From a virus, in the IMG/VR virus record IMGVR_UViG_3300047508_000359, positions 1 to 20,239 of that record: a stretch of 20,239 nucleotides of DNA; one strand, given 5' to 3'. Every line of letters begins with the position of its first letter. Within the stretch, counting starts at the first letter, position 1. Below the pieces are notes generated by a model. The model was not told the DNA's origin, did no database searches, and saw nothing but the letters and a program-made list of their open reading frames with translations. A program made the position numbers and the translations under genes. Of this stretch, positions 5,753 to 12,251 are shown in pieces.

Positions 5753-6238
5753 TTAGCGGCCGGCCGCGCGCCGGATGCGGGCGTTCATGTCATCGCCCGA
5801 AGTAGCGGTGGTGCGAGCACCACCGTCGAAGTCGGTGGCGGCATCTGACTTGACGAGCTTCAGCAATTCATCGGCGTCAGCCTCCAACTCCTCCTTCGTT
5901 GAACCGGTGAGGCGAGAAGCGAGCTTGGCGGGAAGCTTCTTTTCTCCGGCGACCTCAAGCCTCAGCAGCTTCAGTTCGGCCGCCTGAGCCTTCTGCTCGG
6001 CCTCGGCGGCGCGCTGCTCGGCTTTCTCCTGCGCCGACTTGTCGCGGTCCTCGTACTCTTTGGCTTTCGCCTCAGCGGCCTCGGCCCGCTTGCGCGCTTC
6101 CCTCGCGGATGCACGCTCGCTGCGCAGTGCTTTCTCTACGGCCTCGGGATCTTTGGCCTGTTGGGCGACCTCGGTGAGTTTCGTCTCGTCGGTCTCGGTC
6201 GTCTCATCGGTCTCAGTGGTGGTCGTGTCTTCCGCCAT
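5753..6238 (-). CDS. Capsid scaffolding protein
   Basis: This 161-residue, highly charged protein is located between portal and capsid genes, the standard place for a scaffold that guides procapsid assembly and then leaves or is degraded. The N-terminus is a low-complexity Thr/Glu/Asp stretch (TTTTETDETTETDE). Residues about 30-95 form a long Ala/Glu/Lys/Arg coiled coil (SERASAREARKRAEAAEAKA, then EKAEQRAAEAEQKAQAAELK). The C-terminal part contains LPAKLASRLTGSTKEELEA and a basic end (MNARIRRAAGR), which probably contacts the capsid. A ribosome binding site AAAGGAG lies upstream, at slightly long spacing. Confidence 0.85.
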   Translation of the reverse strand: MAEDTTTTETDETTETDETKLTEVAQQAKDPEAVEKALRSERASAREARKRAEAAEAKAKEYEDRDKSAQEKAEQRAAEAEQKAQAAELKLLRLEVAGEKKLPAKLASRLTGSTKEELEADADELLKLVKSDAATDFDGGARTTATSGDDMNARIRRAAGR

Positions 6239-6295
6239 CGCGGCTAGTTGCTCCTTTGGTTGCGCCCCCTCCTCGCGAGGGAGCTAGAAAGTCCG

Positions 6296-7657
6296 TTACT
6301 GGAGGGTGCGTTCCTGAACCGCTGCCGTCACCGGCACATCGGGTTCGGGTGGCAGGGCCTCCCACTCCTTGATCTGCTCCTGGGTGGCGCCGATCCGCTC
6401 CCAGAGCGCCTTGCGGGGCACGCCGAGTGCCCGAAGCTTCACGGCGGCATCCACTTGCTCACCTTCGGAGCGATATTCAGGATCGCGCCAGATCGTCTCG
6501 GCGCTGGTCGCGTTGCCCTGGTCGGTCTTGCCGATCGTCAGAAAGGCGAGGCGCATTGCCTCCTCCCAGCCCTCGGCGAAGTCCACCTGCTTGCGCTTCA
6601 CCTTGGCGACGAGGCCAGTCTCAGCGGCCTTCAAGGCATCTCCTGAGGCGTTGACGATCATGCCGAGCAAGTAGTGGGGCGGCGTGCGGGTCTGGGCTGC
6701 AAGGTGTTGCAGCAGAACCGTTACCGCCTCAACGTAGTTCTTGAGGTCCGATGCGGCGAAGGAACCGAATTTGGCGTCTTTGTTCTCCGTAAACCACGTG
6801 CGGGAGATAGCCGCCTTCATCTCGACCACCGACAGCGGAGAAGCGCTGTCATCGGTCGGGATCTCGATCCCCACCGCCCACCGTTGCTGGAAGGCCGCGA
6901 ACTCCGACGCGACCAGCATGTCCGCGATTTCCTTGTTGATCGCGTCGTTGAGCGGGATGGCCGGGATCAGGTCTGAGCGACCCCCATCGAGCATCGTCGG
7001 GTTGTTGTACAGGGGGACCACCGGGACGACGCCGAGCGGATTGGAGCCGCCCGGATCGTCGGGGCGAGGGACCCAGTTGCGCCCCACGCTGCCGCTGATC
7101 GCATACTTGGTCGGCTCCTTCGTGCGCCACTTGACGATCTGCTCGGGGAGGTAGAGCGTGGCGTACTCGTAGCCGTCCTCATCGCGCCATTTCTTCAGCG
7201 CAGCGACGCGAGTGCGGCGGTCTCCGGCGGCGTGCTCAACGATGACCTGGGAGGGATGCTCGACTGTGATCCGCGGCTGGTCACCGGACTTTGCAGGGGG
7301 GGCGACGAGAATGTAGGAGCGCCCGTTCTTGACCGCCTCGGTGTGAGCCATGACCGACTCTGCGTCGAGGTTGTTGGCCTGCCAGATCGCCCAGGCATTC
7401 GTGTCTGACTCTTCCCCCGGCCCGAACCGAAAGCCCTCCACATAGAGCCGCTCGACCGGCGTGTCGACCACGATCTCGCACCAGTTGTCGGCGAAGGCCT
7501 TGAAAAGGGCTCCGAACGCCTGGCGAAACTTGGTCGTGGCGAAGGCGAGCCGGTGATTGCCGTTGTAATAGTCCTCATAGAGTTGGATGGCTCGCTGCTG
7601 GTCGGCCAGCTTCTGCTCTAGGTAGGACAGCCAAGCGGCAGGGGTTTTCGGGGGCAA
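6296..7657 (-). CDS. Portal protein (SPP1 gp6 type)
   Basis: The portal forms the dodecameric ring at one capsid vertex through which DNA is packaged and to which terminase and adaptor bind. The 453-residue product matches the SPP1-gp6-like class in length and features. It has an N-terminal helix (LEQKLADQQRAIQLYEDYYN) with the characteristic YYNGNH, then CEIVVDTPVERLYVEGF, a long wing region (VAALKKWRDEDGYEYATLYL), PLYNNPTMLDGGRSDLIPAI, and NKEIADMLVASEFAAFQQRW. The C-terminal segment (QTRTPPHYLLGMIVNASGDA followed by LKAAETGLVAKVKRKQ) is the stem/crown-helix motif of the family. The start is a TTG, with AAGGAG six bases upstream. That Shine-Dalgarno lies in a small hairpin, which suggests restrained expression. 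Confidence 0.9.
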   Translation of the reverse strand: MPPKTPAAWLSYLEQKLADQQRAIQLYEDYYNGNHRLAFATTKFRQAFGALFKAFADNWCEIVVDTPVERLYVEGFRFGPGEESDTNAWAIWQANNLDAESVMAHTEAVKNGRSYILVAPPAKSGDQPRITVEHPSQVIVEHAAGDRRTRVAALKKWRDEDGYEYATLYLPEQIVKWRTKEPTKYAISGSVGRNWVPRPDDPGGSNPLGVVPVVPLYNNPTMLDGGRSDLIPAIPLNDAINKEIADMLVASEFAAFQQRWAVGIEIPTDDSASPLSVVEMKAAISRTWFTENKDAKFGSFAASDLKNYVEAVTVLLQHLAAQTRTPPHYLLGMIVNASGDALKAAETGLVAKVKRKQVDFAEGWEEAMRLAFLTIGKTDQGNATSAETIWRDPEYRSEGEQVDAAVKLRALGVPRKALWERIGATQEQIKEWEALPPEPDVPVTAAVQERTLQ

Positions 7658-7663
7658 GCGAAG

Positions 7664-7675
7664 CTCCTTGAGGAG
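7664..7675 (-). promoter_or_regulatory. Hairpin sequestering the portal Shine-Dalgarno
   Basis: The minus-strand leader reads CTCCTCAAGGAGCTTCGC before the TTG start. CTCCT can pair with the AGGAG Shine-Dalgarno itself (4-5 bp, tiny loop). Together with the TTG start codon this would limit portal synthesis relative to the capsid protein. The stem is short, so the effect is inferred. Confidence 0.35.
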
Positions 7676-7708
7676 AAGTCGATAGAGCCGCGCTCGGCGG
7701 CGAAGGGA

Positions 7709-9238
7709 TCAGGCGAACTGCAACTTCTTGGAGGCCAACGCCCCGCCGGCCACGGCGTCACAGCGAGCTTCATAGGCGAGGACTGCGGCGATTGCGCCGT
7801 CGATCTTCTCCTCGCTTTTGCGACCCGGCTTCTCCAGTTTGTAGCCGGAGCGCGTAGGAGCGGTGCGGGCGTTGACTACATGGCGGTGCAGCATTGAGTC
7901 GCCGTCGTGGGAGAACTCGCCCCGCAGGGCATCGGTGCGGAAGCGCTCCAGCGCCGGGCCGATCCGCGCCATACTCGCGGTCGGGAACTCCATGATCACC
8001 GAGCCGTACTCCTGTGCCCAGCGGGCAATGTCGGTCTGCCAATAGGGCGGGTCGAAGTAGGCCTGAACGACTTGGTAGGTGTCCATCGCCTCGGCAAGAG
8101 CGGAGTCGACCTCGGCTCGCGGCACCTCCCATTCGTCCCCCGCATGACCCGGTGGGCACTCCCAGGATTCGAGGCGGGTGAGATGGCCATCCTCCAGCCG
8201 ACAGGCCATGAGAACCGTGGAGTCATGGAACATCGAGCCGTCGAAGCCCAGGGCGATCTTCTCTCCGGCCTTCAGGGGCTTCTTCTTGTCCCCCAGCCCC
8301 TTCCAGACTTCCGGTGGCATCCACTGGACATCGGACTGAGCCCAGACGCAGGCGTGAAGCTGGAGGAACTCGGCCTTGGTCAGCTCGGGATTGGCGGCTT
8401 GGCGAGCTAGGAACTCCTCGGTGATCCAGGTGGCCGGGTTGGCGGCCTTGATCACCTTGGTGTCCTTCGGGTCCTCGGTCTGCGCGGAGTAGTTGAAGAC
8501 GAGGAGTTGCGCTGCGGTGTTTCGGGAAATCGTCAGCGCTCCATCGCGCTCCACTTCGCCCTCAGCCTCATTCCCATCGAGCAGGCGACCCAGGATCGAC
8601 TCCGTCCGCTGGTGGGCCTCGCCGGCAGTCGAGATCGCGAAGGTCTGTGCTGCCTGCCGCGCTCCGCCACCCGTGGTCAGCGCCGCCCAAGCTCTCCGCA
8701 GCGTGGGAGTGGTCCACTGGGCGAGCTCATCGCAGACGACCAGCGAAGGGTTGTAGCCGTGCAGCCGCTCGGGGCTGGACGACATCCGCAGGATTTTCCC
8801 CTCGCCATCGTTGCGAGCGATCTCTCCGACATAGGCCCGGATGGTCAGCACCTCGGCTAGCTCCGGCGCCCGACGCACGAAGGCGCATACCGCATCGAAG
8901 AGCCGCCCCGCCTGCTTGTCGGAAGCGGCGGCGAGGAGGATCTCCGGCATTCCGCCGTCCTCCATCAACCGATACAGCGAGTAGGCGGCCAGGAGGGCCG
9001 TCTTGCCGTTCTTGCGAGGCAAGACGATCGCCACTGAGCGCCAGCGATGACCGGCATCGACTACCGAGAGGGCTTCATCGACGATCGCCTGCTGCCAGTC
9101 CTCCAAGATGAAGGGCTCGCCATCGAAGATGTCGACCGAGTGTTGAAGTTTCTCGGCACACCACCACGCGAAGTGGGGGCCTCTTGTGCCATCCAATCTA
9201 GCCCGCTTTGCGGAGGGGCACGACTTTTGGGGGCTCAC
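7709..9238 (-). CDS. Terminase large subunit
   Basis: This is the DNA-packaging motor and headful/cos nuclease. The 509-residue protein has an N-terminal ATPase with Walker A PRKNGKT (about 74-80) and Walker B SLVVCDE (about 165-171, catalytic Glu 171). A coupling segment with FAISTAGEA follows (about 200-207). The C-terminal RNase H-like nuclease carries acidic residues in GFDGS (Asp 333), AYFDPPYW (Asp 396) and KIDGAIAAVLA (Asp 480). The chosen start is a GTG at 9238, overlapping the small terminase gene by 41 bases. A TTG at 9196 overlapping the small-terminase TAG is an alternative and would drop 14 residues. All key motifs are intact, so the enzyme should be active. Confidence 0.93.
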   Translation of the reverse strand: MSPQKSCPSAKRARLDGTRGPHFAWWCAEKLQHSVDIFDGEPFILEDWQQAIVDEALSVVDAGHRWRSVAIVLPRKNGKTALLAAYSLYRLMEDGGMPEILLAAASDKQAGRLFDAVCAFVRRAPELAEVLTIRAYVGEIARNDGEGKILRMSSSPERLHGYNPSLVVCDELAQWTTPTLRRAWAALTTGGGARQAAQTFAISTAGEAHQRTESILGRLLDGNEAEGEVERDGALTISRNTAAQLLVFNYSAQTEDPKDTKVIKAANPATWITEEFLARQAANPELTKAEFLQLHACVWAQSDVQWMPPEVWKGLGDKKKPLKAGEKIALGFDGSMFHDSTVLMACRLEDGHLTRLESWECPPGHAGDEWEVPRAEVDSALAEAMDTYQVVQAYFDPPYWQTDIARWAQEYGSVIMEFPTASMARIGPALERFRTDALRGEFSHDGDSMLHRHVVNARTAPTRSGYKLEKPGRKSEEKIDGAIAAVLAYEARCDAVAGGALASKKLQFA

Positions 9239-9602
9239 TGTCCTTGCGCTTGGTCGGGACGCGCTCTTGCGGTCGGCCCCGAATCGCTCCCAGTTTTTTG
9301 CGGGCCTGCGGAGTCAGGCCCAGGTCGGCGGCGAAGCGCGCGGCGTCACGGTTAGCATCTGACATTGCCTTGATGAGCGGGTGGGCGACTTTGACCTTGC
9401 CGGTGGCTCCGCCCCATTCCAACTTCGGGCTTCCGATCTCCTCCCATTCGCCTCGGATTGCATGGGCAATATCGACGGCGATCGCATATCGTGTTGCGGC
9501 CTCCTCGAAGCGACCATCCGGAGCGTTCTGCTCCTCAATCGCTTGGATGGCTTCGCGCCACGCGCGCTCCCCAGCCCCTCCTAGGCCGTCTGGGGATTTC
9601 AC
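9198..9602 (-). CDS. Terminase small subunit (P27 family)
   Basis: The small terminase recognises the packaging start on phage DNA and loads the large subunit. The 134-residue product has the P27-type arrangement: an N-terminal helix with GERAWREAIQAIEEQNA, a central helix (EEAATRYAIAVDIAHAIRGE), and the family's typical C-terminal sequence HPLIKAMSDANRDAARFAAD followed by LGLTPQARKKLG. The basic tail (GRPQERVPTKRK) may bind DNA. It is directly upstream of the large subunit and overlaps it by 41 bases. The start is a GTG at 9602 with a G-rich but imperfect Shine-Dalgarno, so the exact start is less certain than the gene. Confidence 0.88.
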   Translation of the reverse strand: MKSPDGLGGAGERAWREAIQAIEEQNAPDGRFEEAATRYAIAVDIAHAIRGEWEEIGSPKLEWGGATGKVKVAHPLIKAMSDANRDAARFAADLGLTPQARKKLGAIRGRPQERVPTKRKDSEPPKVVPLRKAG

Positions 9603-9693
9603 CGGACCCCCCCAGAACGAAGTCGATATCTGTCAAAAGTGTGCTCGGCGGGTGTCCAGGCGTGGAGCTGCTTGAGGTCCCCCCCCTCCCGGC

Positions 9694-9936
9694 TCACAAG
9701 CTATCCCCCAACTCCTCAAGGGATTCGCGCGCCATGCTCCGAGCCATGGCCTCGACATCGCCGGCTGCATCGGTCAGCAGTTCAGCGCTGACCGGACACC
9801 ATGCCTCCCGACCATCATCGGTTGTGAAGCGATAGGCGGCTACCGGAATGGGTCCTTCCATCAAATCGCATATCGACGGGGGCATTCCCTCAACGGGTTC
9901 ATGGTGTAAGGAGGTTGAGGTGATCATGTCAGGCAT
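9694..9936 (-). CDS. Small acidic hypothetical protein before the terminase genes
   Basis: The 80-residue protein begins MPDMITSTSLHHEPVEGMPP and ends with a helical acidic tail (EAMARSMARESLEELGDSL). The middle, AAYRFTTDDGREAWCPVSAE, looks like a short beta hairpin. The ATG at 9936 has AAAGGA at normal spacing; a second ATG four codons later is possible. It lies between the HNH gene and the small terminase gene in the same direction, with about 90 bases of non-coding DNA after its stop. No family is recognised. Confidence 0.7.
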   Translation of the reverse strand: MPDMITSTSLHHEPVEGMPPSICDLMEGPIPVAAYRFTTDDGREAWCPVSAELLTDAAGDVEAMARSMARESLEELGDSL

Positions 9937-9980
9937 CGCGCCGTCCTTTCTCGCTGAGCCTCGCGCTCAGCTTGTCGTTG

Positions 9981-10286
9981 CTATCCGCGCTTCAGGTTGT
10001 GCTGAGCGCAGAGCGTTCGGAGGTTTGAGTCGTCGTCGGTTCCTCCATCGCGCTTGCGCTTGATGTGGTCGACGTGCAAGTCGGTGATGGCTGGGCAGCG
10101 CTGTCCGTTCTCGATGGCAGTGCAGCGGTAGCCGTCTCGTTGGAGGATGCGCTCGCGTTGAGTGCGGGACTGGCGAGTGGAGCCGCGCTGTCCTGTAGCT
10201 AAGTGCTGGTGAGAGCGGCAGCGGCCTTGCTTGATTGCGATCTCGGGACAGCCTCGCTCAATGCAGACAGTCTTAGCTCGTGGCAT
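9981..10286 (-). CDS. HNH endonuclease near the terminase genes
   Basis: The 101-residue protein carries an N-terminal Cys/His knuckle (Cys8, Cys13, Cys23, His26) and a complete HNH motif: CTAIENGQRC (Cys55, Cys64), DLHVDHIKRKRDGGTDDDSN (His71, His74, Asn88), and TLCAQHN (Cys93, His96). HNH proteins next to terminase genes assist terminase in cleaving cos sites in HK97-like phages; similar proteins are also homing endonucleases. Position favours the packaging role. The start is the ATG at 10286. A longer frame to 10388 would run into the opposite plus-strand gene and is rejected. The Shine-Dalgarno is weak. The gene is divergent from 10332-10526, with about 45 bases between them. Confidence 0.85.
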   Translation of the reverse strand: MPRAKTVCIERGCPEIAIKQGRCRSHQHLATGQRGSTRQSRTQRERILQRDGYRCTAIENGQRCPAITDLHVDHIKRKRDGGTDDDSNLRTLCAQHNLKRG

Positions 10287-10331
10287 GGGATAGGGTCGAA
10301 ACTGACCAGCGATCAGCGAAAGGCAGGCAGG

Positions 10332-10526
10332 ATGGCAACCCGGATCACCTTCAACGGCACGACTGGCAATGAACAGCGCAGCGTTCAAGAGACTGCGCAG
10401 GAGGTGGCCGATCAGATCAATGCCGGCTCGGACAATCCGCGCTATACGGCGATCTTCACCGATGCCGCATCCGAGAAAGGCTTCAGTATCCGCGTCGGCT
10501 CGATCATTGAAGTCGAGGAGGAGTAG
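10332..10526 (+). CDS. Solitary plus-strand small protein
   Basis: This is the only convincing gene on the plus strand. It encodes 64 residues from an ATG preceded by AAAGGCAGGCAGG. The sequence runs MATRITFNGTTGNEQRSVQE, a helix (TAQEVADQINAGSDNP), the strand YTAIFTDAASEKGFSIRVGS, and an acidic end (IIEVEEE). The beta-alpha-beta pattern, ending with Gly-x-x-x-x-Val-x-x-Ile-x-x-Val-Glu-Glu, resembles tiny phage proteins of unknown function. Its stop is 2 bases from the stop of the convergent gene at 10529. Because it faces both neighbours it needs its own promoter in 10287-10331 or in the HNH gene. No clear -35/-10 pair was seen. Codon choice looks coding. Confidence 0.68.
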   Translation: MATRITFNGTTGNEQRSVQETAQEVADQINAGSDNPRYTAIFTDAASEKGFSIRVGSIIEVEEE

Positions 10527-10528
10527 CC

Positions 10529-10792
10529 CTACTCATCATCGTCATCGGGGTCGGATGCGCTATCGCGCAATTGGTCCGCCGCGACATCAGCACTCGCTTG
10601 CAGCATCCCTAGCGCGGTCCAAGCCATAGGCGCATCCGTTCCATCGATACCGCCTCCGGCTCGGTGAGCGAGATAGCGGCTCTCATTAGGGCCTGCGATG
10701 TCAATCGTGAGGCACCACTGAACTGCGATCTCGCCTTCACCTAGGTATTCGTTCAGGGCTTCATGGACCCGGCGAGCCGCTTCATCGCTCAT
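10529..10792 (-). CDS. Small hypothetical protein with very acidic tail
   Basis: The 87-residue protein begins MSDEAARRVHEALNEYLGEG, a helix, then the strand EIAVQWCLTIDIAGPNESRY, a Gly-rich loop (AGGGIDGTDAPMA), a helix (WTALGMLQASADVAADQL), and ends in SDPDDDDE. It starts 4 bases after the stop of the 48-residue gene upstream, with GAGGGG as a ribosome binding site, so it is probably translated in coupling. Its stop faces the stop of the plus-strand gene. The sequence looks like a small alpha/beta phage protein; no function is recognised. Confidence 0.72.
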   Translation of the reverse strand: MSDEAARRVHEALNEYLGEGEIAVQWCLTIDIAGPNESRYLAHRAGGGIDGTDAPMAWTALGMLQASADVAADQLRDSASDPDDDDE

Positions 10793-10796
10793 CCCC

Positions 10797-10943
10797 TCAA
10801 CCCCTCAACGTCCACGCCAGCGCCCCAAGAGCCGCCACGGTGGGAAGGGCTAGGGCTATGTCTGGCTTTCTGGAGCTAGGTTTGCGGGGTGGGGTGAAGG
10901 TCTCGAAGGTGCCGGAGACTGGAAAGGGGGATTGGGGCTTCAT
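10797..10943 (-). CDS. 48-residue putative single-pass membrane protein
   Basis: A short ORF runs from the ATG at 10943 to TGA at 10799-10797, with a good GAGGTGAGG ribosome binding site. The N-terminal 28 residues are hydrophilic, basic and Pro-rich (FETFTPPRKPSSRKPD). They are followed by the hydrophobic stretch IALALPTVAALGALAWTL (18 residues), long enough to span a membrane, and a short Arg-Gly end. The stop is 4 bases from the next ATG. It might be a small membrane effector or a holin-like peptide, but a short single segment is no proof. It was recognised from frame, ribosome binding site and fit between neighbours. Confidence 0.55.
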   Translation of the reverse strand: MKPQSPFPVSGTFETFTPPRKPSSRKPDIALALPTVAALGALAWTLRG

Positions 10944-11035
10944 GGCCTCACCTCTCGCTTGCGGCCCAGCTTGAGCGTCTTGCCTGCGATTGCTTCATAT
11001 GGGAGGTCCACTTCGCGGCTGACCTCGCGGTGATC
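10940..11035 (-). other. Probable true C-terminal frame of the zinc-knuckle gene
   Basis: One base back from the frame of the zinc-knuckle gene, codons from about 11035 encode 31 residues, DHREVSREVDLPYEAIAGKT followed by LKLGRKREVRP. These have a helix-like charged pattern and more GC at third positions. This frame stops at TGA 10942-10940, giving an ATGA overlap with the next gene, the linkage used by many neighbouring genes. A fusion at the CTGCTGCTG run would give an 88-residue protein. Programmed slippage, a real mutation and a sequencing error are all possible. Confidence 0.4.
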
Positions 11036-11205
11036 AGCAGCAGGCCGAGCTCGTCGTCGTTGACGCTCCACTCTCCCCTATTGCAGGGAGCGCAGACTGT
11101 TGCTGGGTTGTAGCGACTCAAGATCGCTCCACATGCGCAGCGCCTTTGGGCCGGGTAGGGACCCGGCTGGCGAGTGGTGAGGGGCTTGGTGGCGATTGTG
11201 GACAT
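10948..11205 (-). CDS. Zinc-knuckle protein, probably with disrupted frame
   Basis: From the ATG at 11205 the product has 85 residues. Its N-terminal half carries a four-Cys knuckle, RRCACGAILSRYNPATVCAPC, which resembles the N-terminal zinc ribbon of actinobacterial DNA-binding proteins. The following EWSVNDDELGLLL still looks like protein. After that the reading becomes atypical (SAAKWTSHMKQSQARRSS) while the -1 frame becomes protein-like. The gene may therefore be frameshifted near 11035-11043. The ATG lacks a good ribosome binding site, so an upstream start is possible, but the sequence upstream does not look coding. As written, it stops 4 bases before the 48-residue gene. Confidence 0.55.
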   Translation of the reverse strand: MSTIATKPLTTRQPGPYPAQRRCACGAILSRYNPATVCAPCNRGEWSVNDDELGLLLITARSAAKWTSHMKQSQARRSSWAASER

Positions 11206-11453
11206 GGTGAAGTCGCAGCCGCATATCCGAGGCTTCCGTGGGCGGCGCAGGGGCGTCCAAACACGAAGGGAATCAGTCCTTCGCAGTCTCGGACCCCAGA
11301 CCTCGTGAAATGAGGTCGATGGCATCTGAGCAGGGGGCTGACGGCAAGCCGGTGAGCGACCCCGCTCCGTTCCCGATCTTGGTCGAAGGGCACGCCCTTC
11401 GTGGGAACTTGACTACGTGGCCGTAATTCTGCCACCTACGTTCGGACGCCAAA
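11206..11453 (-). other. Non-coding gap with several hairpins
   Basis: No frame in these roughly 250 bases looks coding: third-position GC is low and no ORF has a ribosome binding site. It holds at least three short inverted repeats. One is CGAAGGG/CCCTTCG with a 4-base loop (11384-11401). The others are GACCTC/GAGGTC near 11300 and CGAAGG/CCTTCG near 11265. None is followed by a T-run. The gap separates two groups of leftward genes and is a good place for a promoter, operator or small RNA, but no clear -10/-35 pair was found. Confidence 0.45.
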
Positions 11454-12251
11454 TCAGGTAGCGTTGCGCTCCTCGCTGAGAGAGGCGTGGACGCCTGCGA
11501 TTGCCTGCGCTACCGGGGCCATCACCAGCGCCGGATCTAGGCCCAGCCGCGCTACGCGCTTAGCCAGCTCCCGCTGCTCGGCATGGAAGCTCTTGACGAG
11601 TTCCAGTGCCTCGTCTTCTGGCTGTTCGCGGAGTCGTCTTTCCGCTGCTTTTGAGCGTGATTTCACGGCCAGCACATTGTGGTAGTCGACCCCGACGCCT
11701 TCACCGCCCGTAGAGACTGCCTGCGAGGGGTCCTGCGTGTAGCCGCCGTCGATGCGGGCCGCCTCGATCGCTTCCTTCGTGTGCTTGATCGGGTGGCCGA
11801 ACTCGTCTAGCTCGGGAGGCTCGAACACCTTCGGGGTGCGGCGCATGAGGGTTGGGCGGTCATCGCGGACCAGGAACGTGGTCCGGTAGCCCCGCTTCGT
11901 CCACTTCACCGTCTCTACCGTCGCCCAGACGCGGCTGGCGGCCTCCAGAGTGTCTCCCTTGCTCCAGGCGGGCTTGATCGGGCGGATGACCGCAGCGGAG
12001 CCGTGAGCGATGGCTGAGCGCTCTTGGCGCGTCAGGCAGTTTGCATGCGCCTCCCAGTAGACGATCTCTTGCTCCAGGTGGTCGTGCATGTAGAGAACTG
12101 AGCGGCCGGTGCGCGGCGTCGACAAGCGGCCCTTATCGAGCTTTGGAAGCTTGGGCGTCTTCGGCTTGAAGTGGCTCGCTGGCACGATGCGTTCGACCAC
12201 TTCCCCCGTCTGCAGATCGGGGCGCGTGACCTTGATCTTGCCCCCCTTCAC
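11454..12251 (-). CDS. Uncharacterised protein with possible ASCH/PUA-like core
   Basis: The start is the GTG at 12251, in a GTGA overlap with the preceding gene and preceded by GGGGTGAAGAG, giving 265 residues. A longer ORF to 12347 overlaps that gene heavily and is rejected. The N-terminus is Lys/Pro-rich (HFKPKTPKLPKLDKGR). A middle region with GSAAVIRPIKPAWSKGDTLE followed by strands (VWATVETVKWTKRGYRTTFL) recalls ASCH/PUA-type RNA- or modified-base-binding folds, in which a Trp-x-x-Gly-Asp turn precedes a beta barrel. The C-terminal third is a charged helical region (SRSKAAERRLREQPEDEALE, then LVKSFHAEQRELAKRVARLG). No catalytic motif is visible, and the fold assignment is tentative. Confidence 0.72.
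   Translation of the reverse strand: MKGGKIKVTRPDLQTGEVVERIVPASHFKPKTPKLPKLDKGRLSTPRTGRSVLYMHDHLEQEIVYWEAHANCLTRQERSAIAHGSAAVIRPIKPAWSKGDTLEAASRVWATVETVKWTKRGYRTTFLVRDDRPTLMRRTPKVFEPPELDEFGHPIKHTKEAIEAARIDGGYTQDPSQAVSTGGEGVGVDYHNVLAVKSRSKAAERRLREQPEDEALELVKSFHAEQRELAKRVARLGLDPALVMAPVAQAIAGVHASLSEERNAT

Noticed and set aside
5756-5767. Perfect 12-base palindrome gcggccggccgc
   Set aside because: It is fully explained by the last codons of the scaffold gene (AlaAlaGlyArg) in GC-rich DNA; no other sign of a protein binding site.
9631-9636. TTGACA on the minus strand before the small terminase gene, as a -35 box
   Set aside because: At 16-18 bases downstream only a run of G is found, so no -10 box fits.
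10513-10540. Bidirectional terminator between the convergent genes at 10526 and 10529
   Set aside because: The inverted repeat (GAGTA/TACTC) is only 5 bp and lacks T-runs, too weak to call.
11238-11426. Plus-strand ORF of 62 codons in the non-coding gap
   Set aside because: The start lacks a usable ribosome binding site, codon choice is not clearly coding, and hairpins explain part of its sequence. It remains possible but unsupported.
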